A model generated the notes under the pieces. The model did no database searches. It was not told where the DNA came from and worked only from the letters and a program-made list of their open reading frames with translations. Position numbers and translations under genes: made by a program. This document shows, one piece after another, positions 9,954-19,748 of a stretch of 64,000 nucleotides of DNA (position 1 is the first letter of the stretch; each line of letters opens with the position of its first letter). This DNA comes from Citrobacter enshiensis. Its GTDB lineage: Bacteria > Pseudomonadota > Gammaproteobacteria > Enterobacterales > Enterobacteriaceae. The stretch covers positions 3,472,001 to 3,536,000 of the forward strand of contig NZ_CP119862.1 in the NCBI RefSeq assembly GCF_029338175.1, given 5' to 3'.

Positions 9954-11243
9954 TCAGTGTGAATGGGTCGCCGGAGCGGAGGTGTCTGCTAGCGTGTGCG
10001 CCCGCATGCGATCCAGGGCGCCGGAAATATTCGCCTCGGAGTCGATCAGGAACAGGCCGCTGGAAACGACCTTTTCACCTTCGGTCAGCCCGGAACGAAT
10101 GGCCGTCATCCCTTGCGATTCGTGAAATACCCAGACGCGTTTCGGCACAAAACGTCCGTCGCTATCGACGGTGATCACCCGCTGCTCTTTGCCGGTATCA
10201 ATCAGCGCTTTTGACGGGATCAGCAGCATCGGCTCGCTTTCGGTATTCAGTTTCAGATAGGCATTCATACCCGGTTTCAGCGCTTCATCGGGGTTATCCA
10301 CCAGCAAGCGCAGTTGAAGCGTTCGGGTGGTGGCGTCGAGGCTTGGCAGGATGCTCCACTTGCGAATGGTGAACGATTTATTCGGCCAGGCCGGAATGGT
10401 TAGCGCAAACTGGGAGGCATCTTTTATCAGCCAGGCGACAGATTCCGGAACGGCGGCGGCGACCCACACCGGATCCATCCCCTGAATTTTCGCCACCACG
10501 TTATCTTTGGCAATGTTCATGCCGGTGCGTAAATCAAAGGCGGTAATCACCCCATCAATCGGCGCTTTGAGCGTAAATCGCGTCTGAATTTTACGGGTCG
10601 CTGTTAAACGGCGGATATCCTCTTCCGGCATACCCGCCAGTCGTAGCCGCTCCAGAATCCCCTCCACCTGGGTTGCCGTGCCGCCCGTCTCCCGCAGGAG
10701 CAAGTATTCACTTTGCGCTTCCACCCAGTCGGGGATCGTCAACTCTATCAGCGGCGTGCCTTTCTTGATTTTGTCGCCGACCGTCAGCGGGTAAACCTTG
10801 TCAATAAATCCGGCAGAACGCGCCTGCACAATCACAAACTGGTATTCGTTAAAACTGACATTCGCCGGAAACGTCTGCGCATAATTCAACGGTCCACGGC
10901 GTACGGTTTCGGTTTTCAGTCCCAAATTCTGGGTCTGGACAGGATCGATGCGCACGCCCGGCGTTGAGACATCACCCGCCTCTTCATCGGCATATTTCGC
11001 GACCAGGTCCATATCCATAAACGGAGATTTCCCCGGTTTATCAAAACGGGTATTTGGGTACATCGGGTCATACCAGAACAGAACTTTCCGCGCCTCTTTT
11101 TCCGGCGCAGGTGTCATATCAGCAGTTCCGTGCGTTGAAGAATAATATGCATATCCCCCGACAGAAATAATGCCGCCGACAAGCATGCTGGCAAAAATAA
11201 GCGCGAGATTATTGAGTTTAAAAGACGCCATAGTGTTTTCCAT
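9954..11243 (-). CDS. cusB: CusB, periplasmic adaptor of the Cu(I)/Ag(I) efflux system
   Basis: This 429-residue membrane-fusion protein has an N-terminal signal anchor (about residues 8-28, 'LNNLALIFASMLVGGIISVGG'). It is followed by the CusB hallmark 'ARKVLFWYDPMYPNTRFDKPG', whose methionine-containing N-terminal segment accepts metal from CusF in the E. coli protein. Lipoyl-type and beta-barrel regions follow. The C-terminus is His-rich ('THSH'). The start could be the ATG at 11243 or at 11231; neither has a strong ribosome site. Its place between cusF and cusA is canonical. It links CusA to the CusC outer-membrane channel. Confidence 0.95.
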   Translation of the reverse strand: MENTMASFKLNNLALIFASMLVGGIISVGGYAYYSSTHGTADMTPAPEKEARKVLFWYDPMYPNTRFDKPGKSPFMDMDLVAKYADEEAGDVSTPGVRIDPVQTQNLGLKTETVRRGPLNYAQTFPANVSFNEYQFVIVQARSAGFIDKVYPLTVGDKIKKGTPLIELTIPDWVEAQSEYLLLRETGGTATQVEGILERLRLAGMPEEDIRRLTATRKIQTRFTLKAPIDGVITAFDLRTGMNIAKDNVVAKIQGMDPVWVAAAVPESVAWLIKDASQFALTIPAWPNKSFTIRKWSILPSLDATTRTLQLRLLVDNPDEALKPGMNAYLKLNTESEPMLLIPSKALIDTGKEQRVITVDSDGRFVPKRVWVFHESQGMTAIRSGLTEGEKVVSSGLFLIDSEANISGALDRMRAHTLADTSAPATHSH

Positions 11244-11309
11244 TTCTTATCTACGCTTACCCGCGTTCTACTGAACGCAGGCAAGAATATCGGTGGCGAG
11301 CCATACCTA

Positions 11310-11660
11310 TTACTGACTGACGTTAATATCCAGCAGCTGCGACAAATTTCCCTGTTGCACAAAATTAAACGCCACTTTGTCACCGACCTTAATATCACCG
11401 AGCTGCGTTTGCGGCGTCAGCGTAAAGCGCATCGTCATTGCCGGCCAGTTCACGGAAGGAATGGGATCGTGGTTAATCGTGATTTTTTTATTTTCCATAT
11501 CGATGGCTTTCACGATACCCGTCGCGCTGATTGCTTGCGTCTGCTCAGCAGCAGGGGTCGCGTTCATCATCCCTTCATGTTGATGTTCATTGGCCTGCGC
11601 ATTCGCTGCGACGAGCGTAAAAAGAGTAAAAACAGCGGCTTTAATCGTTGTGGTCATCAT
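11310..11660 (-). CDS. cusF: CusF, periplasmic Cu(I)/Ag(I) metallochaperone
   Basis: This 116-residue protein has a signal peptide (about residues 1-23, ending 'ANAQA'). The small OB-fold domain retains the metal site: a histidine in 'INHDPIP' and the 'VNWPAMTM' segment with the Trp and two Met ligands known from E. coli CusF. It ferries Cu(I)/Ag(I) in the periplasm to CusB. The ribosome site GGAGAC lies just upstream of two consecutive ATG codons (11660 and 11657). It sits 27 bases after cusC and 66 bases before cusB. Confidence 0.95.
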   Translation of the reverse strand: MMTTTIKAAVFTLFTLVAANAQANEHQHEGMMNATPAAEQTQAISATGIVKAIDMENKKITINHDPIPSVNWPAMTMRFTLTPQTQLGDIKVGDKVAFNFVQQGNLSQLLDINVSQ

Positions 11661-11687
11661 ATTGTCTCCTGAGTTTGTATCCTGGTT

Positions 11688-13070
11688 TTATTCCGCCCAA
11701 CCGCCGCCCAGTGCAGTGAACAACCTAATTTCATTCACCTGCCGGGCATAATTGAGATCAAGTAAGGTTTGCTGCGTGGTAAACAGCGAACGTTCTGCAT
11801 CCAGCACGTTGATGTAACTCACCGCGCCGTTCTGATAGAGCACTCTGGCGCGTTGCAGCGTAATATTCAGGGAATCCAGATAGCGTTGTTGCGCGGTAAT
11901 TTGATCCGCCAGGCTTTGGCGTAATGCCAGTGCATCCGCCACCTCTTTAAAGGCGTTCTGGATCTTTTGTTCGTAATTCACCACCGACTGCTGCTGGCGA
12001 ATTTCGGCTAAATCGAGATTGGCCTGGTTACGACCGGCATTAAAAATCGGCAGCTCCACTTTAGGGATAAAATTCCACATCCCATTACCGGGATTAAATA
12101 AACTGGAAAGATCGCTGCTACTACCTGAAAGCGAACCGGTCAGCGTAATGGAGGGGAAAAATGCCGCACGCGCCGCGCCAATATTGGCATTGGCCGCCAT
12201 TAATGCGTGTTCAGCTTCCATAATATCCGGACGCTGTAATAAGATTTGCGAAGAGAGCGAAGGCGGTAATTTGACGCCGTTAATATCTCCGGCGTTACCC
12301 ACGTTCTCATTCGGTAACGTTGTGTAGCTCCCCAACAGCAGTTGTAAGGCATGCGTGGCCTGCGCCAGCTCTCCCTGCCGTTTTGCGATGTCAGCCCGCG
12401 TACTTTCAATCACGCCCCGCGCCTGCTCCAGCGCCAGCACGTTGGTGCTGCCGGTCAGCAGTTGTTTTTCGACAAACGCGTAGGAGCGTTGATAGTTTTG
12501 TAATGTTTCCCGCGCGACCTGCAGTTGCGCATAGGCCAGGCGCTGGTTGAAATAACTTTGCGAGACGTTGGAGATTAATAAAATATGCACCGCGCGACGG
12601 GCTTCTTCACTGGCGAAAAAGTTCTGTCGGTCAGCTTCGCTCATATTCTTCAAGCGGCCAAAGAAGTCCAGATCGAAACTCAAATTCAACCCGGCTTCAT
12701 ATTCGCGGGTCGTACGGGAGTCCCCTTCGACTTTACGACTCCAGCTACCGCTCGAGTCTGCGTCGAGCTGCGGATATCGGTCGGCATCCGTCACCTGATA
12801 TTGCGCTCGCGCTTCCTGCACCTTCAGCGTTGCCATGCGCAAATCGCGGTTGTTGCGCAGCGCCTCGCCAATCAGCACTTTCACCTGCTGGTCAACGAAA
12901 AAAGTCCGCCAGCCGGTTTCCTGATACCCCGTTGTCGCGGGGACCATCGCATTTTGCGAGAGGGAAAATTGTTGCGGCACGGGGGATTCCGGGCGCTGAT
13001 AATCCGGCGCCAGTGAACATCCTGTCAGAACAAATAAAGCACTGAGGGTAAGACGCTTAAATGTGTACAT
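11688..13070 (-). CDS. cusC: CusC, outer-membrane channel lipoprotein of the Cus system
   Basis: This 460-residue protein belongs to the TolC-like outer-membrane factor family. The start at 13070 (MYTFKRLTLSALFVLTGCSL) is chosen over the longer frame to 13184. It gives a lipoprotein signal with lipobox L-T-G-C near residue 18, matches the E. coli CusC start, and has GGATT just upstream. Two outer-membrane efflux repeats follow. It forms the trimeric exit duct for Cu(I)/Ag(I) and is the first gene of cusCFBA. It is transcribed divergently from cusR, with a CusR-type palindrome in between. Confidence 0.96.
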   Translation of the reverse strand: MYTFKRLTLSALFVLTGCSLAPDYQRPESPVPQQFSLSQNAMVPATTGYQETGWRTFFVDQQVKVLIGEALRNNRDLRMATLKVQEARAQYQVTDADRYPQLDADSSGSWSRKVEGDSRTTREYEAGLNLSFDLDFFGRLKNMSEADRQNFFASEEARRAVHILLISNVSQSYFNQRLAYAQLQVARETLQNYQRSYAFVEKQLLTGSTNVLALEQARGVIESTRADIAKRQGELAQATHALQLLLGSYTTLPNENVGNAGDINGVKLPPSLSSQILLQRPDIMEAEHALMAANANIGAARAAFFPSITLTGSLSGSSSDLSSLFNPGNGMWNFIPKVELPIFNAGRNQANLDLAEIRQQQSVVNYEQKIQNAFKEVADALALRQSLADQITAQQRYLDSLNITLQRARVLYQNGAVSYINVLDAERSLFTTQQTLLDLNYARQVNEIRLFTALGGGWAE

Positions 13071-13165
13071 AATCCTTTTCGCCCGCCGTGGACCCGTAAC
13101 CCTAATGTGAATGTGAACTGATGCCCCGTACCTTACCGAAATGACTCTGGCTAACCCGTGACAGC

Positions 13166-13187
13166 AAAATGACAAAACTGTCATTTT
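13166..13187. promoter_or_regulatory. CusR box between cusC and cusR
   Basis: A 22-bp near-perfect palindrome has left half AAAATGACAAA and right half ACTGTCATTTT. It closely matches the published E. coli CusR box in the same cusC-cusR interval. Phospho-CusR binding here should activate both divergent operons when copper or silver rises. Confidence 0.88.
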
Positions 13188-13261
13188 CCCAATAACCGAT
13201 TGCTATCCGATCCGGCTTCTCTAGAATTGAGAGCCCGCACAGTCAATGCGTGAAGGAATAA

Positions 13262-13948
13262 GTGATGAAGATTTTGATAGTCGAAGATGAAAACAAGACC
13301 GGCGAATATCTGACTAAAGGTCTGACAGAAGCCGGATTTGTGGTGGATTTGACCGATAACGGGCTGAACGGATATCACCTCGCGATGACCAGCAATTACG
13401 ATCTGCTCATCCTCGACATCATGCTGCCAGACGTGAACGGCTGGGATATCGTGCGTATGCTGCGCGCCGCCAACAAAGGGATGCCAATCCTCCTGCTCAC
13501 GGCGCTGGGCACCATTGAGCATCGGGTTAAAGGTCTGGAACTGGGCGCAGATGATTATCTGGTGAAACCGTTCGCCTTCGCCGAATTGCTGGCCCGCGTC
13601 AGAACCCTGTTGCGCCGGGGCGCGACGGTGATAGTGGAGAGTCAATTTCAGGTGGCTGACTTAACCGTGGATCTGGTCAGCAGAAAAGTTACCCGCAACG
13701 GAACGCGGATCACCTTGACCAGTAAAGAGTTCACATTGCTGGAGTTTTTCCTGCGCCATCAAGGGGAAGTGTTACCGCGTTCGCTGATTGCCTCCCAGGT
13801 ATGGGACATGAATTTTGACAGCGACACCAACGCCATCGACGTGGCGGTTAAACGCCTGCGCGCCAAAATAGACAACGAATTTGAGCCGAAACTGATCCAG
13901 ACCGTTCGCGGCGTTGGCTATATGCTTGAGGTGCCGGATGGCCACTAA
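13262..13948 (+). CDS. cusR: CusR, copper/silver-responsive response regulator (OmpR family)
   Basis: This 228-residue protein has a receiver domain (1-115) with phospho-acceptor Asp51 in 'LLILDIMLP' and Lys in '[15 protein letters not shown]', then an OmpR/PhoB winged-helix DNA-binding domain ('[20 protein letters not shown]...[12 protein letters not shown]'). It activates cusCFBA and itself. The GTG/ATG choice is clear: ATG at 13264 is preceded by AAGGAATAA. The cusS start overlaps its last codons, so the two are translationally coupled. Confidence 0.96.
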   Translation: MMKILIVEDENKTGEYLTKGLTEAGFVVDLTDNGLNGYHLAMTSNYDLLILDIMLPDVNGWDIVRMLRAANKGMPILLLTALGTIEHRVKGLELGADDYLVKPFAFAELLARVRTLLRRGATVIVESQFQVADLTVDLVSRKVTRNGTRITLTSKEFTLLEFFLRHQGEVLPRSLIASQVWDMNFDSDTNAIDVAVKRLRAKIDNEFEPKLIQTVRGVGYMLEVPDGH

Positions 13949-15392
13949 GCGGTTTCGCCGCCCTTTCTCGCTGGCGACACGACTGACGTTTTTTATCAGC
14001 CTGGCGACCATCGCCGCCTTTTTCGCCTTTGCCTGGGTCATGATCCACTCGGTAAAAGTCCACTTTGCCGAGCAGGATATTAATGACTTAAAAGAGATAA
14101 GCCAGACGCTGGAGCGAATTCTCAACCAAGGCGAAGAGCCGGAATCCCGCCGTCTGGAAAACCTGCGAAATGTGGTTTCAGGCTACTCAAATGTGATGAT
14201 TTCTCTCGAAGATGCTAATAAAAAGGCCATTTTTCATTCACCAGGTGCGCCTGACCTGCGCGAGTTTATCGGTCGTGCAACGCCGGATAAAAATGCCGGT
14301 AACGGCGACGTCTTTTTGCTTTCCGGCCCAACCCTGAACATGCAGGGGCACAATCAGGGACACGGCGCTCACTCTACCTGGCGGATGATCCGTCTGCCGG
14401 TGGGGCAATTACCTGACGGCAAACCCGCCTGGACGCTGTATATGGCGTTATCGATAGATTTTCATCTGCACTATATTAACGACCTGAAAAACAAGCTGAT
14501 TATGACAGCCTCATTGGTCAGCATACTGATTATTTTTATCGTCCTGCTTGCCGTGTATAAAGGCCACGAACCGATCCGCAGCGTGAGCCGGCGCATTCAA
14601 AACATGACTTCAAAAGATCTTGATGTCCGCTTAGATCCGCAGGCCGTGCCGATCGAGTTGGAACGTCTGGTTATCTCGTTTAATCACATGATTGAGCGTA
14701 TTGAGGATGTTTTTACTCGCCAGTCCAACTTCTCCGCCGACATCGCCCATGAAATCCGAACCCCGATCACCAATCTGGTGACGCAAACCGAGATTGCGCT
14801 CAGCCAACCCCGCAGCCAGAAAGAGCTGGAGGATGTGCTGTATTCCAATCTCGAAGAGTTTGGCCGTATGTCGAAGATGGTGAGCGATATGCTGTTCCTC
14901 GCACAGGCAGACAACAATCAGCTCATTCCGGAGAAAAAGGCGCTGAACCTGGCGGATGAAGTGGGCAAAGTCTTCGACTTTTTCGAAGCCTGGGCTGAAG
15001 AGCGCGAGGTGAGTTTACGCTTTGAAGGCCGCGCGTGCTGGGTGTCTGGCGACCCCATTATGTTGCGCCGGGCGTTAAGTAATTTACTCTCCAATGCGAT
15101 GCGTTACACCCCGAAGGGAGAATCCGTCACCGTGCGGCTTTTTGAGGCGCAGAATCAGGTGCAGATTATCGTTGAGAACCCTGGCACCCCTATTGCACCG
15201 GAACATTTACCGCGTCTGTTTGACCGGTTTTACCGCGTCGATCCCTCCCGTCAACGTAAAGGCGAAGGCAGCGGCATTGGACTGGCGATTGTGAAATCAA
15301 TTGTCATCGCCCATCAGGGAACCGTCGCCGTCACCTCTGATTTACGCGCCACCCGTTTTATTCTGACGCTGCCAAAACATGCTGCGTTTTAA
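13938..15392 (+). CDS. cusS: CusS, copper/silver-sensing histidine kinase
   Basis: This 484-residue inner-membrane kinase begins with the ATG at 13938 ([19 protein letters not shown]), inside the end of cusR and aligned with the E. coli CusS start. Order: membrane helix (about 18-40), periplasmic sensor with His/Met-rich '[12 protein letters not shown]', second membrane helix (about 195-215), HAMP, dimerisation domain with phospho-His in '[14 protein letters not shown]', and an ATPase domain with N box '[10 protein letters not shown]' and G box 'GSGIGLAIV'. The His-rich loop fits Cu(I)/Ag(I) sensing. It phosphorylates CusR. Confidence 0.95.
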   Translation: MATKRFRRPFSLATRLTFFISLATIAAFFAFAWVMIHSVKVHFAEQDINDLKEISQTLERILNQGEEPESRRLENLRNVVSGYSNVMISLEDANKKAIFHSPGAPDLREFIGRATPDKNAGNGDVFLLSGPTLNMQGHNQGHGAHSTWRMIRLPVGQLPDGKPAWTLYMALSIDFHLHYINDLKNKLIMTASLVSILIIFIVLLAVYKGHEPIRSVSRRIQNMTSKDLDVRLDPQAVPIELERLVISFNHMIERIEDVFTRQSNFSADIAHEIRTPITNLVTQTEIALSQPRSQKELEDVLYSNLEEFGRMSKMVSDMLFLAQADNNQLIPEKKALNLADEVGKVFDFFEAWAEEREVSLRFEGRACWVSGDPIMLRRALSNLLSNAMRYTPKGESVTVRLFEAQNQVQIIVENPGTPIAPEHLPRLFDRFYRVDPSRQRKGEGSGIGLAIVKSIVIAHQGTVAVTSDLRATRFILTLPKHAAF

Positions 15393-15421
15393 TATCGCGT
15401 TGTTCTTGATGTCGCAAAGTC

Positions 15422-15448
15422 CAGAGCCATCCCACTCAGATGGCTCTG
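15422..15448. terminator. Hairpin between convergent cusS and the ankyrin gene
   Basis: The inverted repeat CAGAGCCAT...ATGGCTCTG has a 9-bp perfect stem and 9-base loop, between two convergent genes. There is no T-run on either side, so it may be a bidirectional or factor-assisted terminator. Confidence 0.5.
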
Positions 15449-15463
15449 ACCGTAAGCGAAACC

Positions 15464-17908
15464 TTACCAGAAGCGTTTTCTGAGGGCGGTTTCAATCTCA
15501 ATATCCACCCGATAGAACTGCAAAATGACCCAAACCGCATCGACCAATGCTTCGGTCAGTGCCGGATAATCATCCTCAATGAGAGTGTTGATCTGCCCGA
15601 CGGTTTCATCGATATATTCCTGAACGCCTTCTTCAAATTCCTCTTTGGTGGCCTGATTGCGAAAAAAGCTGAAGTTATCCAGTTTTTCAATTAACAGGTC
15701 TACCTGTTCTTCAATACCGTTTAATTGAGTAGCCGTAATATCGGGATCGCTGGCTACCGGTTTAAAGAAACTTTTCACTTTGGCTTTCAGTTCGATAATC
15801 GTCGGAATTTGGCTTCTCTGCGAGGCCGCACTGCAGGCCTCTGGGCTGGCTTTTATTACCCGCGGTTGTGGTTCCATTGCCTCAATGGCGGGTTTATCTT
15901 CGCCTGCAGGCAAGACGGGTTGCTCTGGTTCGCTTTCTGCTTTGGTGGGAATGGGCGCAGTTTCCCCATTGATCTGCTGCTGTAGACGGCGGTGGAAATA
16001 GCTCTCTGGCTCAGAGATGGCGAGCGCGTGTTCAAGCTGCGCCTGGCTATACGGCACCATCTGGAGAAGTGCCTCAAATATCTCTTTATAATTCAACCGG
16101 ATTACTACCACGAGCGGACTGTTGCCATGGCAATCCTCCACCGTTAAATTAGCACCATACTGCTGTAATAGCTTCAGGATCCGCACAGCCGTGGATTCAA
16201 AACGAGGAAACTCATTTGAGCCACCGCCGGTGATGGCACACAGGGCAGGCGTGGTGCCCTCACCATTAAGCGCATTAGGGTTAGCCCCCTGCTCTAACAG
16301 AACGTCGACGCAGGATTGGGCACCGTAGTAGCAGGCGCACATCAACGGCGTAAATTGTTCATCGACTGAAAACTCTTCAAGTTTCGCGCCATGTTGTAAC
16401 AGAAGCTGAACGGTCTGACGGCGTATAGGTCCGGTTATTTCAGCTAACGAGTAGGTCGAAATGGCTTTATGTAAGATAGGGGAGTTATCGTGACCACAAT
16501 GAGTATGAATATCGCCCCCCTGGTGAATCAACCATTCAAGCAGCTGAGTACGACAAGAAATAGCGGCGGCTGAGACGAAATTAGTGTCGTAAATATTGGT
16601 GAGGCTTAAATCAAGTCCCAATGGCAGCAAATACTCCATCACCTTAATGATCGTTTCCTGGTCTTCTTTCCATGAACCGCGCTGAGTGATGGTCAGTAAG
16701 GTCGGTTCTTCTACGGAGCCAAATTTCTTATTGATATCCAGACCATACTGCAAAAAGAGATCGAGAAATTGGGGTAAGAACGTTCTTTTTTCTACCATTG
16801 GGTAAATGAGTAATCGTAAATTTGACCAGCTCAACATCTCATACGGTTTACCGTTGTTGACGAACTCACTATTTGGGTCAGCGCCATATTTGAGTAACAG
16901 TTCAAGGGCCTGATAGATGTAATCGCGCTTATTGGGATCGGTAAAATGAGGATTATTCAGATACTGGCTAATCAACGGTGCCTGATAAGCGTCTGGTGGC
17001 GTCATCTTATAGATGCGATTGATATCGACAGTGACTTTAAGCAGTTTTTCGATAATTCGCAGATCAAACTCTGATGTCAGCGCCGTGTAGACCAAACTTT
17101 TGGCGCGAGAGTCTGCTTTCAGTTCTGGATAATTGTCGAGCAAATATTCACAATAGTCCGCAGCTTTTTCATAAACACACAATTCCAGCAGATTGGCGTC
17201 ATCCCAAAAGCTGCTATCATTGGCCATAATGTAGCGCTCTTTTTTATAATCCGGATAGCGTTTCACCAACGGTACAAATGCCTCAAGACCCCAAAATTGG
17301 TTTGATCGAATAATATCCTCAATCAGCGTGGTCTCTTCAATATTCAGCGTGATATCTTTATTTATGATATGTAAAAACAGCTCTTTGCTTTGTTCTGAAT
17401 ATAATATTTCCAATGGGTGGTTTAGCTCCCCATTGGTCCAAAAACTTACCGGTTTATTGATATCCAGGTGAGACTCAAGCAGAAGATCTATCATGTCTTT
17501 ACGTTGACTTTCCTGATAGACATACTGTGGATCAGGATGAAAAAGGTAGTTGAGCCAACAATTATTAAATTTATTCTGATAATAAAGATCTGCGCCAGCA
17601 TTGAGATAAAGTGTCACTAGCTGTGTATTATTGAACTCGATAGCCGAATGAAACGCGCTGAAACCATTACACTCAATGTGTGCCCCTTTATCGAGCAGGT
17701 ATTGCACCAGAGAGACATCTGACTCTGGGTTACGCGTCAGGGGAACCAGCACGTTACACGGAGAAATTTCGGGGTCAATAAAATTAATATCACCACCATT
17801 CGCCAGGTACTTATCGATTTTCTGTATTTTTTTAGCTGTCGATAGTTTGCTGTCTAAGCAAATTTGCCGTAGCGTGAGTTTATTATCATTAAAAATCCAG
17901 TTTAGCAT
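15464..17908 (-). CDS. Large ankyrin-repeat protein
   Basis: This 814-residue protein has no signal peptide or membrane helix. Ankyrin-like units are visible at several places: 'YLLDKGAHIECNGFSAFHSAI', 'LYLNAGADL', 'ALELLLKYGADPNSE', 'QLLLQHGAKL', 'TPLMCACYYGAQSCVDVLLEQ' with 'GANPNALN', and 'LLQQYGANLTVEDCHGNSPL'. After about residue 640 comes a Pro/Glu-rich linker and a C-terminal acidic helical segment of about 110 residues with no family I recognise. Ankyrin repeats mediate protein-protein contacts; the partner is unknown. ATG at 17908 follows TAAGGAATT, a good ribosome site. It lies in the same direction as the lipid-type cluster, 67 bp after the last gene, so read-through is possible, but nothing links it functionally. 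Confidence 0.85.
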   Translation of the reverse strand: MLNWIFNDNKLTLRQICLDSKLSTAKKIQKIDKYLANGGDINFIDPEISPCNVLVPLTRNPESDVSLVQYLLDKGAHIECNGFSAFHSAIEFNNTQLVTLYLNAGADLYYQNKFNNCWLNYLFHPDPQYVYQESQRKDMIDLLLESHLDINKPVSFWTNGELNHPLEILYSEQSKELFLHIINKDITLNIEETTLIEDIIRSNQFWGLEAFVPLVKRYPDYKKERYIMANDSSFWDDANLLELCVYEKAADYCEYLLDNYPELKADSRAKSLVYTALTSEFDLRIIEKLLKVTVDINRIYKMTPPDAYQAPLISQYLNNPHFTDPNKRDYIYQALELLLKYGADPNSEFVNNGKPYEMLSWSNLRLLIYPMVEKRTFLPQFLDLFLQYGLDINKKFGSVEEPTLLTITQRGSWKEDQETIIKVMEYLLPLGLDLSLTNIYDTNFVSAAAISCRTQLLEWLIHQGGDIHTHCGHDNSPILHKAISTYSLAEITGPIRRQTVQLLLQHGAKLEEFSVDEQFTPLMCACYYGAQSCVDVLLEQGANPNALNGEGTTPALCAITGGGSNEFPRFESTAVRILKLLQQYGANLTVEDCHGNSPLVVVIRLNYKEIFEALLQMVPYSQAQLEHALAISEPESYFHRRLQQQINGETAPIPTKAESEPEQPVLPAGEDKPAIEAMEPQPRVIKASPEACSAASQRSQIPTIIELKAKVKSFFKPVASDPDITATQLNGIEEQVDLLIEKLDNFSFFRNQATKEEFEEGVQEYIDETVGQINTLIEDDYPALTEALVDAVWVILQFYRVDIEIETALRKRFW

Positions 17909-17975
17909 AGAATTCCTTATAACCTGTTAATAATAAAGAGTTTTCATACATTCAGGTAAATCGTAACTTTGCTTA

Positions 17976-19181
17976 TTATCGCGGGTCTGAAACATCCGCA
18001 TAAACCAGCGCCATTAATAACGGTCCCGCCGTTTCCAGTCCTTTTAATCCGTCCTTAATCCAGACTCCTTTCCCGCTCCAGTCTAACCGTGCTGCATGAT
18101 CAAACTGGTCATAATCCACCGGATACACCAGCGCCGGAATATTCTTCTCCAGGCAATGCCACATAATCCCGGCGCCGCCGTGGTGAATGACCGCATCATA
18201 GCGCGTCAGCCAGTTGTCATAATTCACCCAGGACAGGCGGTAAACATTGTCCTGTTGCTGCTGTCCCGCGACGGTCTGATGCCCATCGGTGAAATGGAAT
18301 ACCCAGTCAGGCAGGGTGCTCGCCAGCGCAATAACCGCGTTCATCACTGCATCTTTATGCCAGTCCAGGTGTGTACCGAGTGTCACCAGCACGTGGCGTT
18401 TATTGGCTTCGAATGGCGGTGCGGCACACTGCGTTGGCGGCGTGTAGAGTGCCGGGCCGATAAAGCTGACAGCCGCAGGCCAGCTGCGCGGGAATTCGAA
18501 TGTTTCTTCGCTGAGCGCCAGAATGCGCAGCGGCGAGTAAGCGCTTTCGCTGCCATCCTGCCGATACAGGCTCTCGATCCCTGTCTGGCGAATAACGTCG
18601 CGAAACAGCCAGAATACGGCGTGTTTAAACAGTCGCACTTTTTTTCGTTGCAAGGTGTGCCACAAACGCTGATACCCGTTCTGCGCAGGCATTAACCCGC
18701 CGCAGTACGCAGGCGCGCCATCGGGAGTGTCAAGCACGCAGGGTGACGGCAAACTGCTCCACCACAGGACGTCACGCCGGCGACAAACTTCACCGACAAC
18801 AGGCAGTGTAAAATCAGCGATTGCCAGATCGGGCACACCTTCACGCAGCCACAGTTGTTCCAGTTCATCGCCGAAATTCTTCAATAACCCCACAACCTGG
18901 CGAAACTGCCGATACAACCGCAGCGGATGGGAGCCTACCGCATATTTCGGATTCACGACCGACAACAGCGGCGTATCGTAATCGCCAGGCAGCGACAGCC
19001 CCATCAGCCCCGCCGCCGCGACAGAAGACGCAACACCGCGGGTGCTGATAATGCGTACCTGATAACGTTCGGACAGCACGCGTCCCATCGCCAGCACGGG
19101 ATGTAAATGGCCGGAAAACGGCGGTGCCAGCAAATCAATGCGGGTTACACCTGCGGGGATCAGATCGAATAAACGCTGCAT
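17976..19181 (-). CDS. UGT-type glycosyltransferase (GT1), last gene of the eight-gene cluster
   Basis: This 401-residue protein has a GT-B fold. The N-terminal 'IDLLAPPFSGHLHPVLAMGRVL' is the acceptor-domain start of MGT/RhlB/CrtX-like enzymes. The C-terminal 'IHHGGAGIMWHCLEKNIPAL' followed by 'VYPVDYDQFDHAARL' is the UDP/TDP-sugar donor signature, with the HHGG histidines and the D-Q pair. By family it transfers a hexose from a nucleotide sugar to a hydroxyl on a lipophilic acceptor (sterol, carotenoid, hydroxy-fatty acid or macrolide). It begins immediately after the preceding gene's stop (TAG then ATG). The acceptor is presumably made by the upstream genes. Specificity cannot be read from sequence. 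Confidence 0.88.
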   Translation of the reverse strand: MQRLFDLIPAGVTRIDLLAPPFSGHLHPVLAMGRVLSERYQVRIISTRGVASSVAAAGLMGLSLPGDYDTPLLSVVNPKYAVGSHPLRLYRQFRQVVGLLKNFGDELEQLWLREGVPDLAIADFTLPVVGEVCRRRDVLWWSSLPSPCVLDTPDGAPAYCGGLMPAQNGYQRLWHTLQRKKVRLFKHAVFWLFRDVIRQTGIESLYRQDGSESAYSPLRILALSEETFEFPRSWPAAVSFIGPALYTPPTQCAAPPFEANKRHVLVTLGTHLDWHKDAVMNAVIALASTLPDWVFHFTDGHQTVAGQQQQDNVYRLSWVNYDNWLTRYDAVIHHGGAGIMWHCLEKNIPALVYPVDYDQFDHAARLDWSGKGVWIKDGLKGLETAGPLLMALVYADVSDPR

Positions 19182-19748
19182 CTACGCTCCCTGTCTGCCT
19201 GGTTCATCAATAAACTGGCGACACAGCGCCGCCAGTTGCGGCTGTTCAAGATAATTCATATGACCGCAGGCAATGCGTCTGTCCGCGTGTCGAAACCAGC
19301 AGCGCGAAATCCAGTCCTGCTCTCCTTGTACCAGCAAATGACGGCAGTCCGGTCGGCGACGCGCAACCGGACCAAAGGCAAAAACACTGATACGCGCCAG
19401 CCATTCAGGCGGTAAGCGCAACTGATTAAGCAACTCCAGTCCACAACTGCCACAGAGCAGTACCGTATGGTTTGCTGACGCCAGCATCTCCAGCGCCTGC
19501 GCCTGGTAACGCAAGGCAAAGCCTGACTGCCGCGCACCAAGATATTCCCGTGCATTATTGACGCTGGCGCGCAGCAGGCCAGTTGCCAGCCACGGCACGG
19601 GTTGAGCACTCCACGGAAAATTCACCGCAACCGGCTGATGATGGCCGACAACCCGCTGCAAAAACGCCGCCTGCGAAGGACTGAGCGACGCGTTATCCGG
19701 ACGACTACGGCCGGTAATAAAAGCAATCTGTAAATCAGGTTTTGTCAT
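19182..19748 (-). CDS. Small hydrolase-like protein of the biosynthetic cluster
   Basis: This 188-residue protein starts at the ATG at 19748, which overlaps the preceding stop in an ATGA, showing translational coupling. The sequence 'TVLLCGSCGLELLNQL' (about residues 95-110) resembles the G-x-S-x-G nucleophile elbow of alpha/beta hydrolases. 'FAFGPVARRRPDCRHLLVQGEQDWISR' reads like the strand and acidic loop before a late His, which could be the one in 'IACGHMNYLEQP'. It is shorter than typical hydrolases and lacks their N-terminal strands, so the fold is a guess. It may cleave an acyl or lactone intermediate, or be structural. Confidence 0.6.
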   Translation of the reverse strand: MTKPDLQIAFITGRSRPDNASLSPSQAAFLQRVVGHHQPVAVNFPWSAQPVPWLATGLLRASVNNAREYLGARQSGFALRYQAQALEMLASANHTVLLCGSCGLELLNQLRLPPEWLARISVFAFGPVARRRPDCRHLLVQGEQDWISRCWFRHADRRIACGHMNYLEQPQLAALCRQFIDEPGRQGA

